64,000 nucleotides of DNA from RGIG4608 sp045637205. GTDB lineage: Bacteria > Bacillota > Clostridia > Oscillospirales > CAG-272. The notes below the pieces were generated by a model that did no database searches, was not told the origin of the DNA, and worked only from the letters and a program-made list of their open reading frames with translations. The translations under genes were made by a program, and so were the position numbers. The stretch covers positions 1-64,000 of the forward strand of contig JAZTYY010000005.1 in NCBI GenBank assembly GCA_045637205.1, given 5' to 3'. Positions 53,050 through 60,861 of this stretch are shown piece by piece; position 1 is the first letter of the stretch, and each line of letters starts with the position of its first letter.

Positions 53050-53826
53050 TGCTCTTGCAACGATATACCAGCGCTCGTCCGTATCGTTTATAGGCGTGAA
53101 ATTAAAATCGGAATACATACCGATAAGCTCAAATCCATTGCTTTTAAGTGCATTTTCAATCTCTTCTCTTGAATAGCACCTCTCCACCTGAATTTCATCG
53201 CGTCGAGAATAGCCCTTGCTTCCCTCTTCCTTTTCAAACACAGTTAAGGAAAAGTCGCAAAGTTGACTTTCTTCGTCATAATAGTTTTGCCAAACGCAAA
53301 ACGCATTGTTGCCACAATCCTCTTCCTCATAAACGTAGGTGTTTAAACCGTAAACGTTTTTGAATTTGTGTGGTGTGTTAATATCAAATAAGAATAATCC
53401 GTCAGGATCAAGATAGTTGTGCACCAAAGAAAAGCACTTGTCAAGCTCTCCCTCTCCAACAAGGTAGTTCACACTGTCAAGACAGCAGGTGATTGCACCG
53501 ACCGTGCCGTAAAGCTCAAATTCACGCATATCCTGAAGCAAAAACAACACAGAATGGGGCAAATCAAGGTCATATTTACGGTCAAATGCTACGTTAAGCA
53601 TATCCTCTGAGCCGTCAACACCAATCATGTCATATCCACGCTTTGCAAGCTCAAAGGTCATGCTACCCGTGCCGCAAGCAAGATCGAGAACAAGCTCGGG
53701 GCGCTCTTTTAAGTACTTATCAAAGCACTCTTCAAAAAAATCAGCCCACGCGCTGTAATCTATATGCGCATTTATATTGTCGTAAATAGTCGATATTGCA
53801 CCGTAATTATCAAATTTTTTACTCAT
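53038..53826 (-). CDS. Class I SAM-dependent methyltransferase
   Basis: The 262-residue enzyme has a Rossmann SAM-binding domain: motif I VLDLACGTGSM (about residues 44-54), acidic residue in GVDGSEDML (about 66-74) and post-motif FDINTPHKF. The lid region is typical of small-molecule methyltransferases of the YqeM/UbiE-like group; substrate unknown. The frame extends to 53862, but the ATG at 53826 has GGAG 8 bases upstream and overlaps the hprK stop by 8 bases, indicating coupling. Confidence 0.86.
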   Translation of the reverse strand: MSKKFDNYGAISTIYDNINAHIDYSAWADFFEECFDKYLKERPELVLDLACGTGSMTFELAKRGYDMIGVDGSEDMLNVAFDRKYDLDLPHSVLFLLQDMREFELYGTVGAITCCLDSVNYLVGEGELDKCFSLVHNYLDPDGLFLFDINTPHKFKNVYGLNTYVYEEEDCGNNAFCVWQNYYDEESQLCDFSLTVFEKEEGSKGYSRRDEIQVERCYSREEIENALKSNGFELIGMYSDFNFTPINDTDERWYIVARAKKD

Positions 53827-54760
53827 TTTCAGCTCCAAATTGCTCCAAAAGCTGTTTTTCAAGCTCGGCAGCAGTATTATAACCCATCTTCTTTTGACGA
53901 TGGTTCATAGCGGCAATTTCAAGAATAATCGGCAAGCTACGTCCGGGACGAACAGGTACTGTAATCGAAGGAACGTCTATACCAAGAATGTTATAGGTTT
54001 GATCGTCAAGCCCAAATCTATCGTACATCTTACCCTCAATCCAAGGCTCAAGGTGAATAACAAGGTCGATTTTTTCGGTATCCTTTACGGCTCCCATACC
54101 GTAAAGACGGCGCACGTCGATAATACCAATTCCACGAAGCTCAACGTAGTGCTTTATAAGGGATGGTGCGCTACCAACAAGAGTTTTTGCCGAAACGCGC
54201 TTGATTTCAACCGCGTCGTCAGCAATAAGACGGTGACCACGTTCAACAAGAGCAATAGCAGTTTCACTCTTACCGATTCCACTTTCGCCAAGAATCAACA
54301 CACCTTCACCAAACACCTCAACCAAAACACCGTGCTGGGTAACTCTGTTGGCAAGGCTTGTGTTAAGGAAGGCAATAAGAGAAGCCATTGTGGGACTTGT
54401 CTTTTCTTTAGTTCTTAAAATTGGAACACCGTGCTTTTGAGCAGGCAAAAGTATTTCTTCACCAACCTCAAAATTTGTTGTTATTACAACAGCAACGGGC
54501 TTTTTGGCAAAAAATGCTTCAAGACGTGCTTCTGCCAAATTCTTGCCGATTTCATACAAATACTGCATTTCGGCACGGCCGATAATTTGCATTCTTGTGG
54601 GCTCAAATACCGTAAAGAATCCTGCCAAAGCAAGACCGGGACGCATTACCTCCCTGTTCGTTATTTTTATCTTTTCGGCAGGCACGGGCATATATACTTC
54701 TTCAAACTGAAGCTCTTTCATCAATTTGTCAAGTGTAATGGAATAAAGCTGAGTATTCAT
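53819..54760 (-). CDS. hprK: HPr(Ser) kinase/phosphorylase
   Basis: The 313-residue bifunctional enzyme phosphorylates HPr on the regulatory Ser and removes it again, the central sensor for carbon catabolite control in Firmicutes. The N-terminal domain spans about residues 1-130. The C-terminal catalytic domain has Walker A GESGIGKSETA (about 155-165), conserved Asp in ADDAVEIK and the K/P signature around ELRGIGIIDVRRLYGMGA (about 205-222). Length is typical. An AAGGAG-like site precedes the ATG. It may link the amino-sugar locus to catabolite repression, though no cre operator was spotted. Confidence 0.96.
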   Translation of the reverse strand: MNTQLYSITLDKLMKELQFEEVYMPVPAEKIKITNREVMRPGLALAGFFTVFEPTRMQIIGRAEMQYLYEIGKNLAEARLEAFFAKKPVAVVITTNFEVGEEILLPAQKHGVPILRTKEKTSPTMASLIAFLNTSLANRVTQHGVLVEVFGEGVLILGESGIGKSETAIALVERGHRLIADDAVEIKRVSAKTLVGSAPSLIKHYVELRGIGIIDVRRLYGMGAVKDTEKIDLVIHLEPWIEGKMYDRFGLDDQTYNILGIDVPSITVPVRPGRSLPIILEIAAMNHRQKKMGYNTAAELEKQLLEQFGAENE

Positions 54761-54770
54761 TTCCTTCTCC

Positions 54771-55523
54771 TTATTTATTAATCTTATTGGCTACCGTCTC
54801 GGCAATAGCTCTTGCACCGTCCGCATTGGGATGCACCTTATCCGAGCAAAACCACTCACTGTGGCCCGAAGTGATATCATAGATATCTATGCACTCATAT
54901 TCGTTAAGCAATGCAAAGGTTTTAATTCTTGTGACTATTTCTTCAACAACTGCAGGCTGAATGTCAAAGCTGGTCTCCCCCTCGGTCTTACCACCCGAGA
55001 AAAATGCTCTTGGAGGAGTGCAAAGAATAATTCTCACGTCGGGATTATTCTCCCTATAGGTATCCAAAAGCGCCTCATATTCAGCTATAAAAGTTTCGGC
55101 ATCAGTCCAGTTGTCAGGCTTTGAATCGTTTGTGCCAAGCATAAAAATAATAATGTCGGCATCATATTCCAGACTCAATTTATATTGATCACTTTCGACG
55201 TAGGGCATATCACCCTCACTTGAAAGTGTTCTTCCGCTATGTCCAAAATTTTCAACGTGATATTCATCACCAAGAATATCTTGAAGCTGGGCAGGGTAAT
55301 TGTTCTTTTGCCAATTGCTAACTCCGTGACCGTATGTAATACTGTCACCAACACAGGCAACCTTTATTTGCCCATCATTAGGCTCAGTATGATGATGAAT
55401 ACCCAAAAGTCCGTTAGTATATAAAACAACCAGCAAAATCGTTGTCAAAACAAATAGCATACAAACGGCAATTAAAATTACTTTTGTCTTGTTTATATTT
55501 ATCTTTTTAGTTATATTATTCAT
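54771..55523 (-). CDS. Membrane-anchored SGNH/GDSL hydrolase
   Basis: The 250-residue protein has an N-terminal transmembrane anchor (about residues 15-36) and an extracytoplasmic SGNH esterase domain: VACVGDSITYGHG (Ser at about 57), Gly in FGHSGRTL, Asn in LGTNDSKP and the Asp/His pair in SDKVHPNADG. It is probably a surface esterase acting on acylated glycan or lipid. It is unrelated in position to the SGNH enzyme of the sugar locus. GAGGTC precedes the ATG, and the hprK gene follows 10 bases later in the same unit. Confidence 0.86.
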   Translation of the reverse strand: MNNITKKININKTKVILIAVCMLFVLTTILLVVLYTNGLLGIHHHTEPNDGQIKVACVGDSITYGHGVSNWQKNNYPAQLQDILGDEYHVENFGHSGRTLSSEGDMPYVESDQYKLSLEYDADIIIFMLGTNDSKPDNWTDAETFIAEYEALLDTYRENNPDVRIILCTPPRAFFSGGKTEGETSFDIQPAVVEEIVTRIKTFALLNEYECIDIYDITSGHSEWFCSDKVHPNADGARAIAETVANKINK

Positions 55524-55643
55524 TTTGACCTCTTATGATCATTTATTCATATCATTTTATCACATTTTATTGATATGTGTCAATAGATAAATTTTATTTG
55601 TAGCTCCAATGCTCACAACTTATCCTTATTTTTAAAAAAACTC

Positions 55644-55671
55644 TTGACAAAATAAAAAAATATGTTATAAT
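55644..55671 (+). promoter_or_regulatory. Promoter of rpsF-ssb-rpsR
   Basis: TTGACA (55644-55649) and TATAAT (55666-55671), both perfect, are spaced 16 bases apart, with a leader of about 85 bases. Confidence 0.87.
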
Positions 55672-55682
55672 ACCATATGATG

Positions 55683-55734
55683 CGGACGTATGCGTCCGTC
55701 TCTCTGTCGTGCAAAAATTTATTCAAGTGCACGA
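55683..55734 (+). promoter_or_regulatory. Leader hairpins of rpsF, possible S6:S18 autoregulatory site
   Basis: CGGACG/CGTCCG (55683-55688 with 55693-55698) and TCGTGC/GCACGA (55707-55712 with 55729-55734) are two hairpins between promoter and ribosome-binding site. A CCG sits at the end of the first. The S6:S18 leader known from bacteria binds via an exposed CCG; assignment here is inference. Confidence 0.45.
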
Positions 55735-55762
55735 ACTTAAAGTCCATAGGGAGGTGTAAAAT

Positions 55763-56158
55763 ATGGAAAAGGTAATCAATACTTATGAAAACCTGTTCAT
55801 CGTTAGTCTTGCAAACGGAGAAGCCGCTGCAAAAGAAACAGTGAACAAATTCACAACATTGATAGCTAACAACGCTGAAATCGTTGAGGTTGCTGAATGG
55901 GGCAAACGCCGCCTTGCATATCTCATCAATGACGAAAGCGAAGGTTACTACACTGTTGTAACTTTCAAAACAGCATCCGATTTCCCCGCTGAGCTTGACC
56001 GTTTGTTCAACATCGACGAAAACGTTATGAGAGCAATGACAATTAAGCTTGACACAAAGGCAATCGAAAAGAACAACGCTGCTAAAAAGGCTCCTGTTGT
56101 TGAAGTTGCTGAGGAAGTAGTAGCTGAAGTTACTGAAACAGTAGCAGACGCTGAATAA
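55763..56158 (+). CDS. rpsF: Ribosomal protein bS6
   Basis: The 131-residue small-subunit protein pairs with bS18 on the 30S platform. The ferredoxin-like core (about residues 1-97) includes the family pattern AEWGKRRLAYLI (about 41-52) and a late IDENVMRAMTIK strand. The C-terminal ~30 residues are a Val/Ala/Glu-rich acidic tail. GGAGG 8 bases before the ATG. It is first in the conserved rpsF-ssb-rpsR order. Confidence 0.97.
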   Translation: MEKVINTYENLFIVSLANGEAAAKETVNKFTTLIANNAEIVEVAEWGKRRLAYLINDESEGYYTVVTFKTASDFPAELDRLFNIDENVMRAMTIKLDTKAIEKNNAAKKAPVVEVAEEVVAEVTETVADAE

Positions 56159-56179
56159 TTTGTTCGGAGGTAAGAAAAG

Positions 56180-56635
56180 ATGTCAAATCTCAACTTAAAC
56201 AAAGTGGTACTTTGTGGCCGTCTTACAGCAGATCCGGAACTTAAACAGACTCAAAATGGAATTGCAGTTGTTTCCTTCACAATCGCAGTAAATCGCAGAT
56301 TTACAAGAGGCGCTGACGGACAGAACAATTCCCAGGCAGATTTCATCAGCTGTGTTGCTTGGAGACAAACCGCTGAATTTATCTCAAGATATTTCAAAAA
56401 GGGTTCTTCTCTTTGCGTAACAGGTTCTATTCAAACAAGAACTTGGAACGATAACACTGGTGCAAAGCGTTACGTAACTGAAGTGGTTGTTGATGAAGCT
56501 ATGTTCGTTGACTCCAGAACAGATAACGCATCTGCAAGCTATGTTCCCGATGCTTACGGTTCTCCTTCTTTCTCTTCAGGTGTAGATGCACCCAATTTTG
56601 AAGAGATCAAAACAGACGACGATTTGCCGTTCTGA
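56180..56635 (+). CDS. ssb: Single-stranded DNA-binding protein
   Basis: The 151-residue protein is a homotetrameric OB-fold protein that protects single-stranded DNA in replication and repair. The fold covers about residues 4-112 (LNKVVLCGRLTADPEL at the start, FISCVAWRQTAEF in the middle). The disordered C-terminal tail ends in the acidic DDDLPF tip that recruits partner enzymes. GGAGG precedes the ATG, and it sits between rpsF and rpsR as usual. Confidence 0.97.
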   Translation: MSNLNLNKVVLCGRLTADPELKQTQNGIAVVSFTIAVNRRFTRGADGQNNSQADFISCVAWRQTAEFISRYFKKGSSLCVTGSIQTRTWNDNTGAKRYVTEVVVDEAMFVDSRTDNASASYVPDAYGSPSFSSGVDAPNFEEIKTDDDLPF

Positions 56636-56668
56636 TAACTAACGAAATAATACAGGAGGATTCATAAA

Positions 56669-56923
56669 ATGGAAAGAACAGAAAATGCTTCTCGTCCGGT
56701 TCGTTTCAACAACCGTAGAAGAAAAAAGGTTTGTATCTTCTGTGAAGATAAAATCGCTTATATCGACTATAAAGATTCTGCAAAGCTCAGAAAGTTCATC
56801 AGCGAACGCGGCAAGATTCTTCCCAGAAGAATTAGCGGCACATGTGCTATGCACCAGAGAAAGCTCACAACAGCGATCAAACGCGCTCGTCAGGTAGCTC
56901 TTCTTCCTTACATCGCTGACTAA
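56669..56923 (+). CDS. rpsR: Ribosomal protein bS18
   Basis: The 84-residue basic small-subunit protein shows the family pattern CIFCEDKI, KLRKFISERGKILPRRISGTC and ALLPY near the end. It binds 16S rRNA with bS6. The CIFC (and later Cys) layout is the zinc-capable form. GGAGG precedes the ATG. It is the last gene of the unit, followed by a terminator. Confidence 0.97.
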   Translation: MERTENASRPVRFNNRRRKKVCIFCEDKIAYIDYKDSAKLRKFISERGKILPRRISGTCAMHQRKLTTAIKRARQVALLPYIAD

Positions 56924-56936
56924 TATAGTTAAAATT

Positions 56937-56967
56937 TAAAGGACGCACAAAGGTGCGTCCTTTTTTG
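56937..56967 (+). terminator. Terminator of rpsF-ssb-rpsR
   Basis: GGACGCAC (56941-56948) and GTGCGTCC (56953-56960) pair, and a run of T follows. Confidence 0.92.
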
Positions 56968-56987
56968 TTATCCGTTTGCTTCATAAA

Positions 56988-57225
56988 TTGGGATTTGGCG
57001 GTGCGAAGCACCGCAACTAAATCCGCCTTCTGCGGAATAAATCCACAAATGGTGGATGAAATCGCTTGCGCGATGAAATCTGCCTTATGGCAGGTTAATA
57101 AAAGTCGGATTTGATTTCATCCAAGGCATTAAGCCGAGGATTTCATCCAAACTTGTTTGGATTTCATCGTGGCTTTTGCCACGATTTCATTTCTTCAAAT
57201 CTCCACGATAAATCAAAATTTGAAC
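56988..57225. repeat. Array of short hairpins joined by GATTTCATC/GATGAAATC linkers
   Basis: About eight small inverted repeats lie head to tail: GCGGTGC/GCACCGC, TCCGC/GCGGA, TCCAC/GTGGA, ATCGC/GCGAT, TGCC/GGCA, a GGCATTAAGCC unit, CCAAAC/GTTTGG and GTGGC/GCCAC. Several are separated by GATTTCATC or its complement GATGAAATC. The sequence differs from the array at 52226-52737. No gene or CRISPR spacing pattern. It covers the whole gap between the rpsR terminator and 57240. Confidence 0.75.
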
Positions 57226-57240
57226 CTTTTATATAAATTC

Positions 57241-57273
57241 AAACAGGGTGCACGTTTATGCACCCTGTTTTTC
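57241..57273. terminator. Terminator-like hairpin
   Basis: A perfect 12-base stem (57241-57252 with 57259-57270) with short T runs on either strand lies just past the stop of the minus-strand lipoprotein gene. Confidence 0.7.
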
Positions 57274-57284
57274 ATACTATTATT

Positions 57285-59297
57285 TTATTTTATACAGTGT
57301 CCACAAGGTGTGTAACCCGATGTGCTTGTAATGTAAATTCTATTTGTAGATGATGGCAAATAGCTGCAAGTTGATATGTGATATACCTTACTTGTTGCAT
57401 TTGCGATATATGTGACACTTGAGCTTGCATAATTCTTTAAGCAACGTCCACAGGGGGTATATCCGGCAATATTAACAATCCACCAGTAGTTATACATCAC
57501 GTTTTGCTTGGACGTAGCGGGCAAGTTGCCACAAGTGGGAAGGTGGAATACCTTTGTTTCAGTATTTCCAATAAAAATATCATATGAGGTGGATCCACTC
57601 GATGAGCCACCACTCGATGAGCTACCACTTGACGAGCCACCGCTTGATGAGCCACCGCTTGAAAGTCCGTTGCCTGAGCCTGTGGTATCAGTTGTGCCGT
57701 TAGGCAAGGTCAACACTGCACCGTTTGTGGAGAACACAACGTTTCCGTTCTTGTCAGTGCGATATACGGAAACACCTGCAGAGGAAAGTCTATTCAAGGT
57801 TGCTGAGGTGGGGTGACCGTAAGAGTTACTACCAACGCAAATTACACCATATTCTGCATCAACGGCATTAAGGAATGCAGTTGTGCTTGAATATTTACTT
57901 CCGTGGTGTCCAACCTTAAGCACGTCACAGCTAAGGTCATATCCCGATGAAATAAGTGTGGGCTCAACCTTCTCACCAACGTCACCTGTGAAAAGGAATT
58001 TGAAGTTTCCATACTCAAGCATAACAACTATTGATGAGTTATTAGTGTCATCTGAAACATTCTCGGAATAAATAACGGTAAGTGACAAATATCCATAAGT
58101 ATATACAGTGCCCTTGCTAGGCTTTTTAGCAGTTAAGCCTTCGTTTGCTATCGCAGAGGTAAAGTTTTTATAGGCAGCTGTTGATTTGCTTGTATTCTTT
58201 GAAATCCAAACCTCTTCAACGACGTAATTGTTAAGAACTGTAGTAAGACCACCACAATGGTCGGCATCGGGGTGAGTGTTAATCATCAACTCAATATCGT
58301 CAACGCCCTGACTCTTAAGATAGTTGGATACGGTTGTTCCTTTGCTGGCTTCACCTGCATCAATAAGAATATCGCAATCTCCAACCTTAATAAATATACT
58401 GTCACCTTGACCTACGTTGATATAGCTTACATAAAGAGTTTCACTATATCCCGAGGAGCCCGAGGGCGTGAGCTTATCACCTTCGGTTGTACCACAGGTT
58501 GTGCAGGTTTTGGGAGCTGATGTTGTTGCATCCTTCCAAGTGTGACCAAGCGCATCAATATAATTGGATACGTAGGTGTAGTCACAAGTAATGCAAATAT
58601 AGGTTGTATAACCCATATTCAAGCAAGTGGGATTGGTTGTGTTTGCATCATAATCGTGTCCTGACGAGGAAACCTTGTTACCCACGTAGGAATAATCACA
58701 ATCAGAGCAAGTATAGGTTGTGTAGCCGTCACTACTGCAAGTGGGTGCAGTTACAACTGAAGTGTAGCTATGGCCAAGGGGAGCAACCTTGTTGGCAACG
58801 TAGGAATCACCACACAAATTACACGTATAGGTTGTATAACCCTCATTAGTGCAAGTGGGTAAAGTTACAACACTTGTATATCCATGTCCTAAAGAGTCAA
58901 TATCACCTGAAACGTAAGAATCGTTACAAATGGAGCAAACGTAAGTTGTATATCCGTGATTTTCGCAATCTGGAGTTGTTACAGTTGCCTTGTAATCGTG
59001 ACCAAGAGCTTCAACTCTGTTGTCAACGTAGGAATCACCACAATCAGAGCAGGTGTGAGTAGTAAAGCCCTCACCTATGCAGGTTGGGTCAGTAACTGTA
59101 GCCACATATGTGTGTTCGTGTTGCGGGGGATCAATTTCCTCATTATTTGAATCGTCGGGATTTGGAATATCCGTTGGGGAGTCAGGCATTGTCACGGTTG
59201 TATCGTGCAAATGATCTGAGGAAGTATCCGGAACAACGGTAGTACAGCTTGTCATAATCAACAACAAGAGTAAAATTAAAGAAATTATTCTTTTCAT
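57285..59297 (-). CDS. Lipoprotein with zinc-finger-like repeats and ComEC-type metallo-beta-lactamase domain
   Basis: The 670-residue surface protein has lipobox MTSC (Cys at about 18). Residues about 60-280 contain six ~40-residue repeats of the pattern PTC-x-x-x-GYTTYTC-x-x-C-x-x-SYV...LGH. Residues about 290-540 are a metallo-beta-lactamase fold of the ComEC C-terminal type: NVGQGDSI, HPDADHCGG metal motif, LFTGDVGE and KVGHHGSKYS. After a Gly/Ser linker come two C-terminal Ada-like zinc units (FHLPTC and TPCGRCLK; YHISTC and TPCGHCIK). It has no transport channel domain, so it is not a competence channel; extracellular nuclease or phosphodiesterase is plausible. GGAGCG precedes the ATG. 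Confidence 0.83.
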   Translation of the reverse strand: MKRIISLILLLLLIMTSCTTVVPDTSSDHLHDTTVTMPDSPTDIPNPDDSNNEEIDPPQHEHTYVATVTDPTCIGEGFTTHTCSDCGDSYVDNRVEALGHDYKATVTTPDCENHGYTTYVCSICNDSYVSGDIDSLGHGYTSVVTLPTCTNEGYTTYTCNLCGDSYVANKVAPLGHSYTSVVTAPTCSSDGYTTYTCSDCDYSYVGNKVSSSGHDYDANTTNPTCLNMGYTTYICITCDYTYVSNYIDALGHTWKDATTSAPKTCTTCGTTEGDKLTPSGSSGYSETLYVSYINVGQGDSIFIKVGDCDILIDAGEASKGTTVSNYLKSQGVDDIELMINTHPDADHCGGLTTVLNNYVVEEVWISKNTSKSTAAYKNFTSAIANEGLTAKKPSKGTVYTYGYLSLTVIYSENVSDDTNNSSIVVMLEYGNFKFLFTGDVGEKVEPTLISSGYDLSCDVLKVGHHGSKYSSTTAFLNAVDAEYGVICVGSNSYGHPTSATLNRLSSAGVSVYRTDKNGNVVFSTNGAVLTLPNGTTDTTGSGNGLSSGGSSSGGSSSGSSSSGGSSSGSTSYDIFIGNTETKVFHLPTCGNLPATSKQNVMYNYWWIVNIAGYTPCGRCLKNYASSSVTYIANATSKVYHISTCSYLPSSTNRIYITSTSGYTPCGHCIK

Positions 59298-59374
59298 GAT
59301 TTACGCTCCATATTTTTATTTGGCACATACCTAATTTATTTTAACACATCTCGAGTTTTTTTGCAAGTGCTATT

Positions 59375-59977
59375 TCAATTCTCCTTTGAAATTGGAATAT
59401 AAATTTGATTTTTAGGTGGCAAGGATTTGGCATTCAAAAGGTTTTCAAAATAAATATCCACGTTGAAAACGTCAATATTCACACCAAGCACGTGTAAAAA
59501 TCGCGCTTGCGCGTAATTATAGGTTGACAACGGACGATCCAAGGCGTCGTTTGATTGGGCGCAAATTAAAATATCGTCATCACGAAAACCCGAAACAATC
59601 AAGGAATGATAAAACTCACCGCGAAAGTTTCCAAGCTGCACAACGTCACCAATTTTCACGTTTTCGCGTGTGACCTCCTCACAAAATGGCCCTTGACGGT
59701 CAAAAACGGGAGCAAAATCACCAAGACCACAAGCAAATTCATAAAATTCTTGCACTCCCGTCCACGATGGTGCGCGATTGTTAACGTCGACGTAATACCA
59801 ACCAAAGATTTCAGTTGGATTCATCACCAAGGAGCCTGCAAGCAAGCATTGTGAAACGAAATTTGTGCAATTCCCTCCCCCACCGGTAAAGTCAAAGAAC
59901 AAGGGGTTGCGAGAGAGCGCCCATTTGCGAGCATATTCAACGGCGCGCTCTCTATTGTAAGGCATTGAAAGTAACAT
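59375..59977 (-). CDS. Amidase-domain protein (putative CHAP/NlpC-like peptidase)
   Basis: The 200-residue protein resembles the clostridial amidase-domain family (PF12671 type): YNRERAVEYARKWA at the start, the nucleophile in GGNCTNFVSQCL (Cys at about 33), Trp-rich middle, and His in FYHSLIVSG (about 130). There is no signal peptide, so export or a sporulation-specific location inside the mother cell or forespore is open. Its divergent neighbour is sigK, which fits a sporulation link but does not prove it. GGAG lies about 10 bases before the ATG. Confidence 0.78.
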   Translation of the reverse strand: MLLSMPYNRERAVEYARKWALSRNPLFFDFTGGGGNCTNFVSQCLLAGSLVMNPTEIFGWYYVDVNNRAPSWTGVQEFYEFACGLGDFAPVFDRQGPFCEEVTRENVKIGDVVQLGNFRGEFYHSLIVSGFRDDDILICAQSNDALDRPLSTYNYAQARFLHVLGVNIDVFNVDIYFENLLNAKSLPPKNQIYIPISKEN

Positions 59978-60141
59978 ATTATTATCTCTCCTTCTAAAAA
60001 ACGTCCTTACATCTTATGCAAAAAGAAGGAGCAACTTGACAAAATGATTAGTACAAGCAAAAAACCAAAAAAAGAAGCATAGATTAATAACACCGTCAAC
60101 TTAAACTATAGCACACGTTTTATTAATTCTTGGAGGTTTTT

Positions 60142-60825
60142 ATGCTGAGTCTGATTTTAAGTTTCATATTTCACATATATCATCTAATTTTGGGTGTCTC
60201 AACACCAAATAAATTTCCTCCCCCTCTATCCCCCGCTGAAGAAAAGAAACATTTTGAGCTTGCTCGCGCAGGAAACGAAGACTCCCGTCAAAAATTGATA
60301 CTTCACAATCTTCGTTTGGTTTCACACATTGTGCGAAAATACTACTCTAACGCCCCCGACAACGAGGATCTTATCTCAATAGGCGTGATCGGTCTTGTCA
60401 AGGCAGTTGACACCTTTAAGCACGATGCAGGCACTCACTTTGCAACGTATGGCGCAAGGTGTATTCAAAATGAAATTTTGATGCATTTCAGAGCCCAAAA
60501 GAAGCGCTCGGGTGAGGTCTCCCTTGGCGAAACAATCGACATTGACCGTGACGGCAATCCCTTAACCTATATGGACGTTATTTGCACAAACGAAAATATG
60601 GGTGACGATCTTGACAAAAAAGTTCAAATTGAACGCGCACTCCGTCTTGTGAAAAATTCACTTGATGAACGCGAAAAACAAGTAATTACAATGCGATACG
60701 GTCTGTTTGGCTTGCAAAAAAGCTACACTCAAAAGGAAATAGCCGAAAAGTTGAAAATTTCGCGCTCATATGTTAGCAGAATTGAAAAAAGTGCTCTTGA
60801 CAAACTAAGGGTAAAACTATTATAA
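60142..60825 (+). CDS. sigK: RNA polymerase sporulation sigma factor K
   Basis: The 227-residue sigma-70-family factor of the late mother cell has a hydrophobic pro-sequence (about residues 1-20) typical of pro-sigma-K, cleaved by the SpoIVFB protease after SpoIVB signalling. Region 2 follows (NEDLISIGVIGLVKAVDTFK and FATYGARCIQNEIL), then region 4 with a helix-turn-helix (YTQKEIAEKLKISRSYVSRIEK). The gene is continuous, with no skin-type insertion. GGAGG 5 bases before the ATG at 60142 decides against the TTG start at 60130. Confidence 0.93.
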   Translation: MLSLILSFIFHIYHLILGVSTPNKFPPPLSPAEEKKHFELARAGNEDSRQKLILHNLRLVSHIVRKYYSNAPDNEDLISIGVIGLVKAVDTFKHDAGTHFATYGARCIQNEILMHFRAQKKRSGEVSLGETIDIDRDGNPLTYMDVICTNENMGDDLDKKVQIERALRLVKNSLDEREKQVITMRYGLFGLQKSYTQKEIAEKLKISRSYVSRIEKSALDKLRVKLL

Positions 60826-60861
60826 TGTATAAAATAGTTTTTTTAAAAAGGATGGTGACGT

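Noticed and set aside
58604..58849. Plus-strand Cys/His-rich frames opposite the lipoprotein repeats
   Set aside because: They mirror the repetitive codons of the minus-strand zinc-finger-like repeats and lack start signals.
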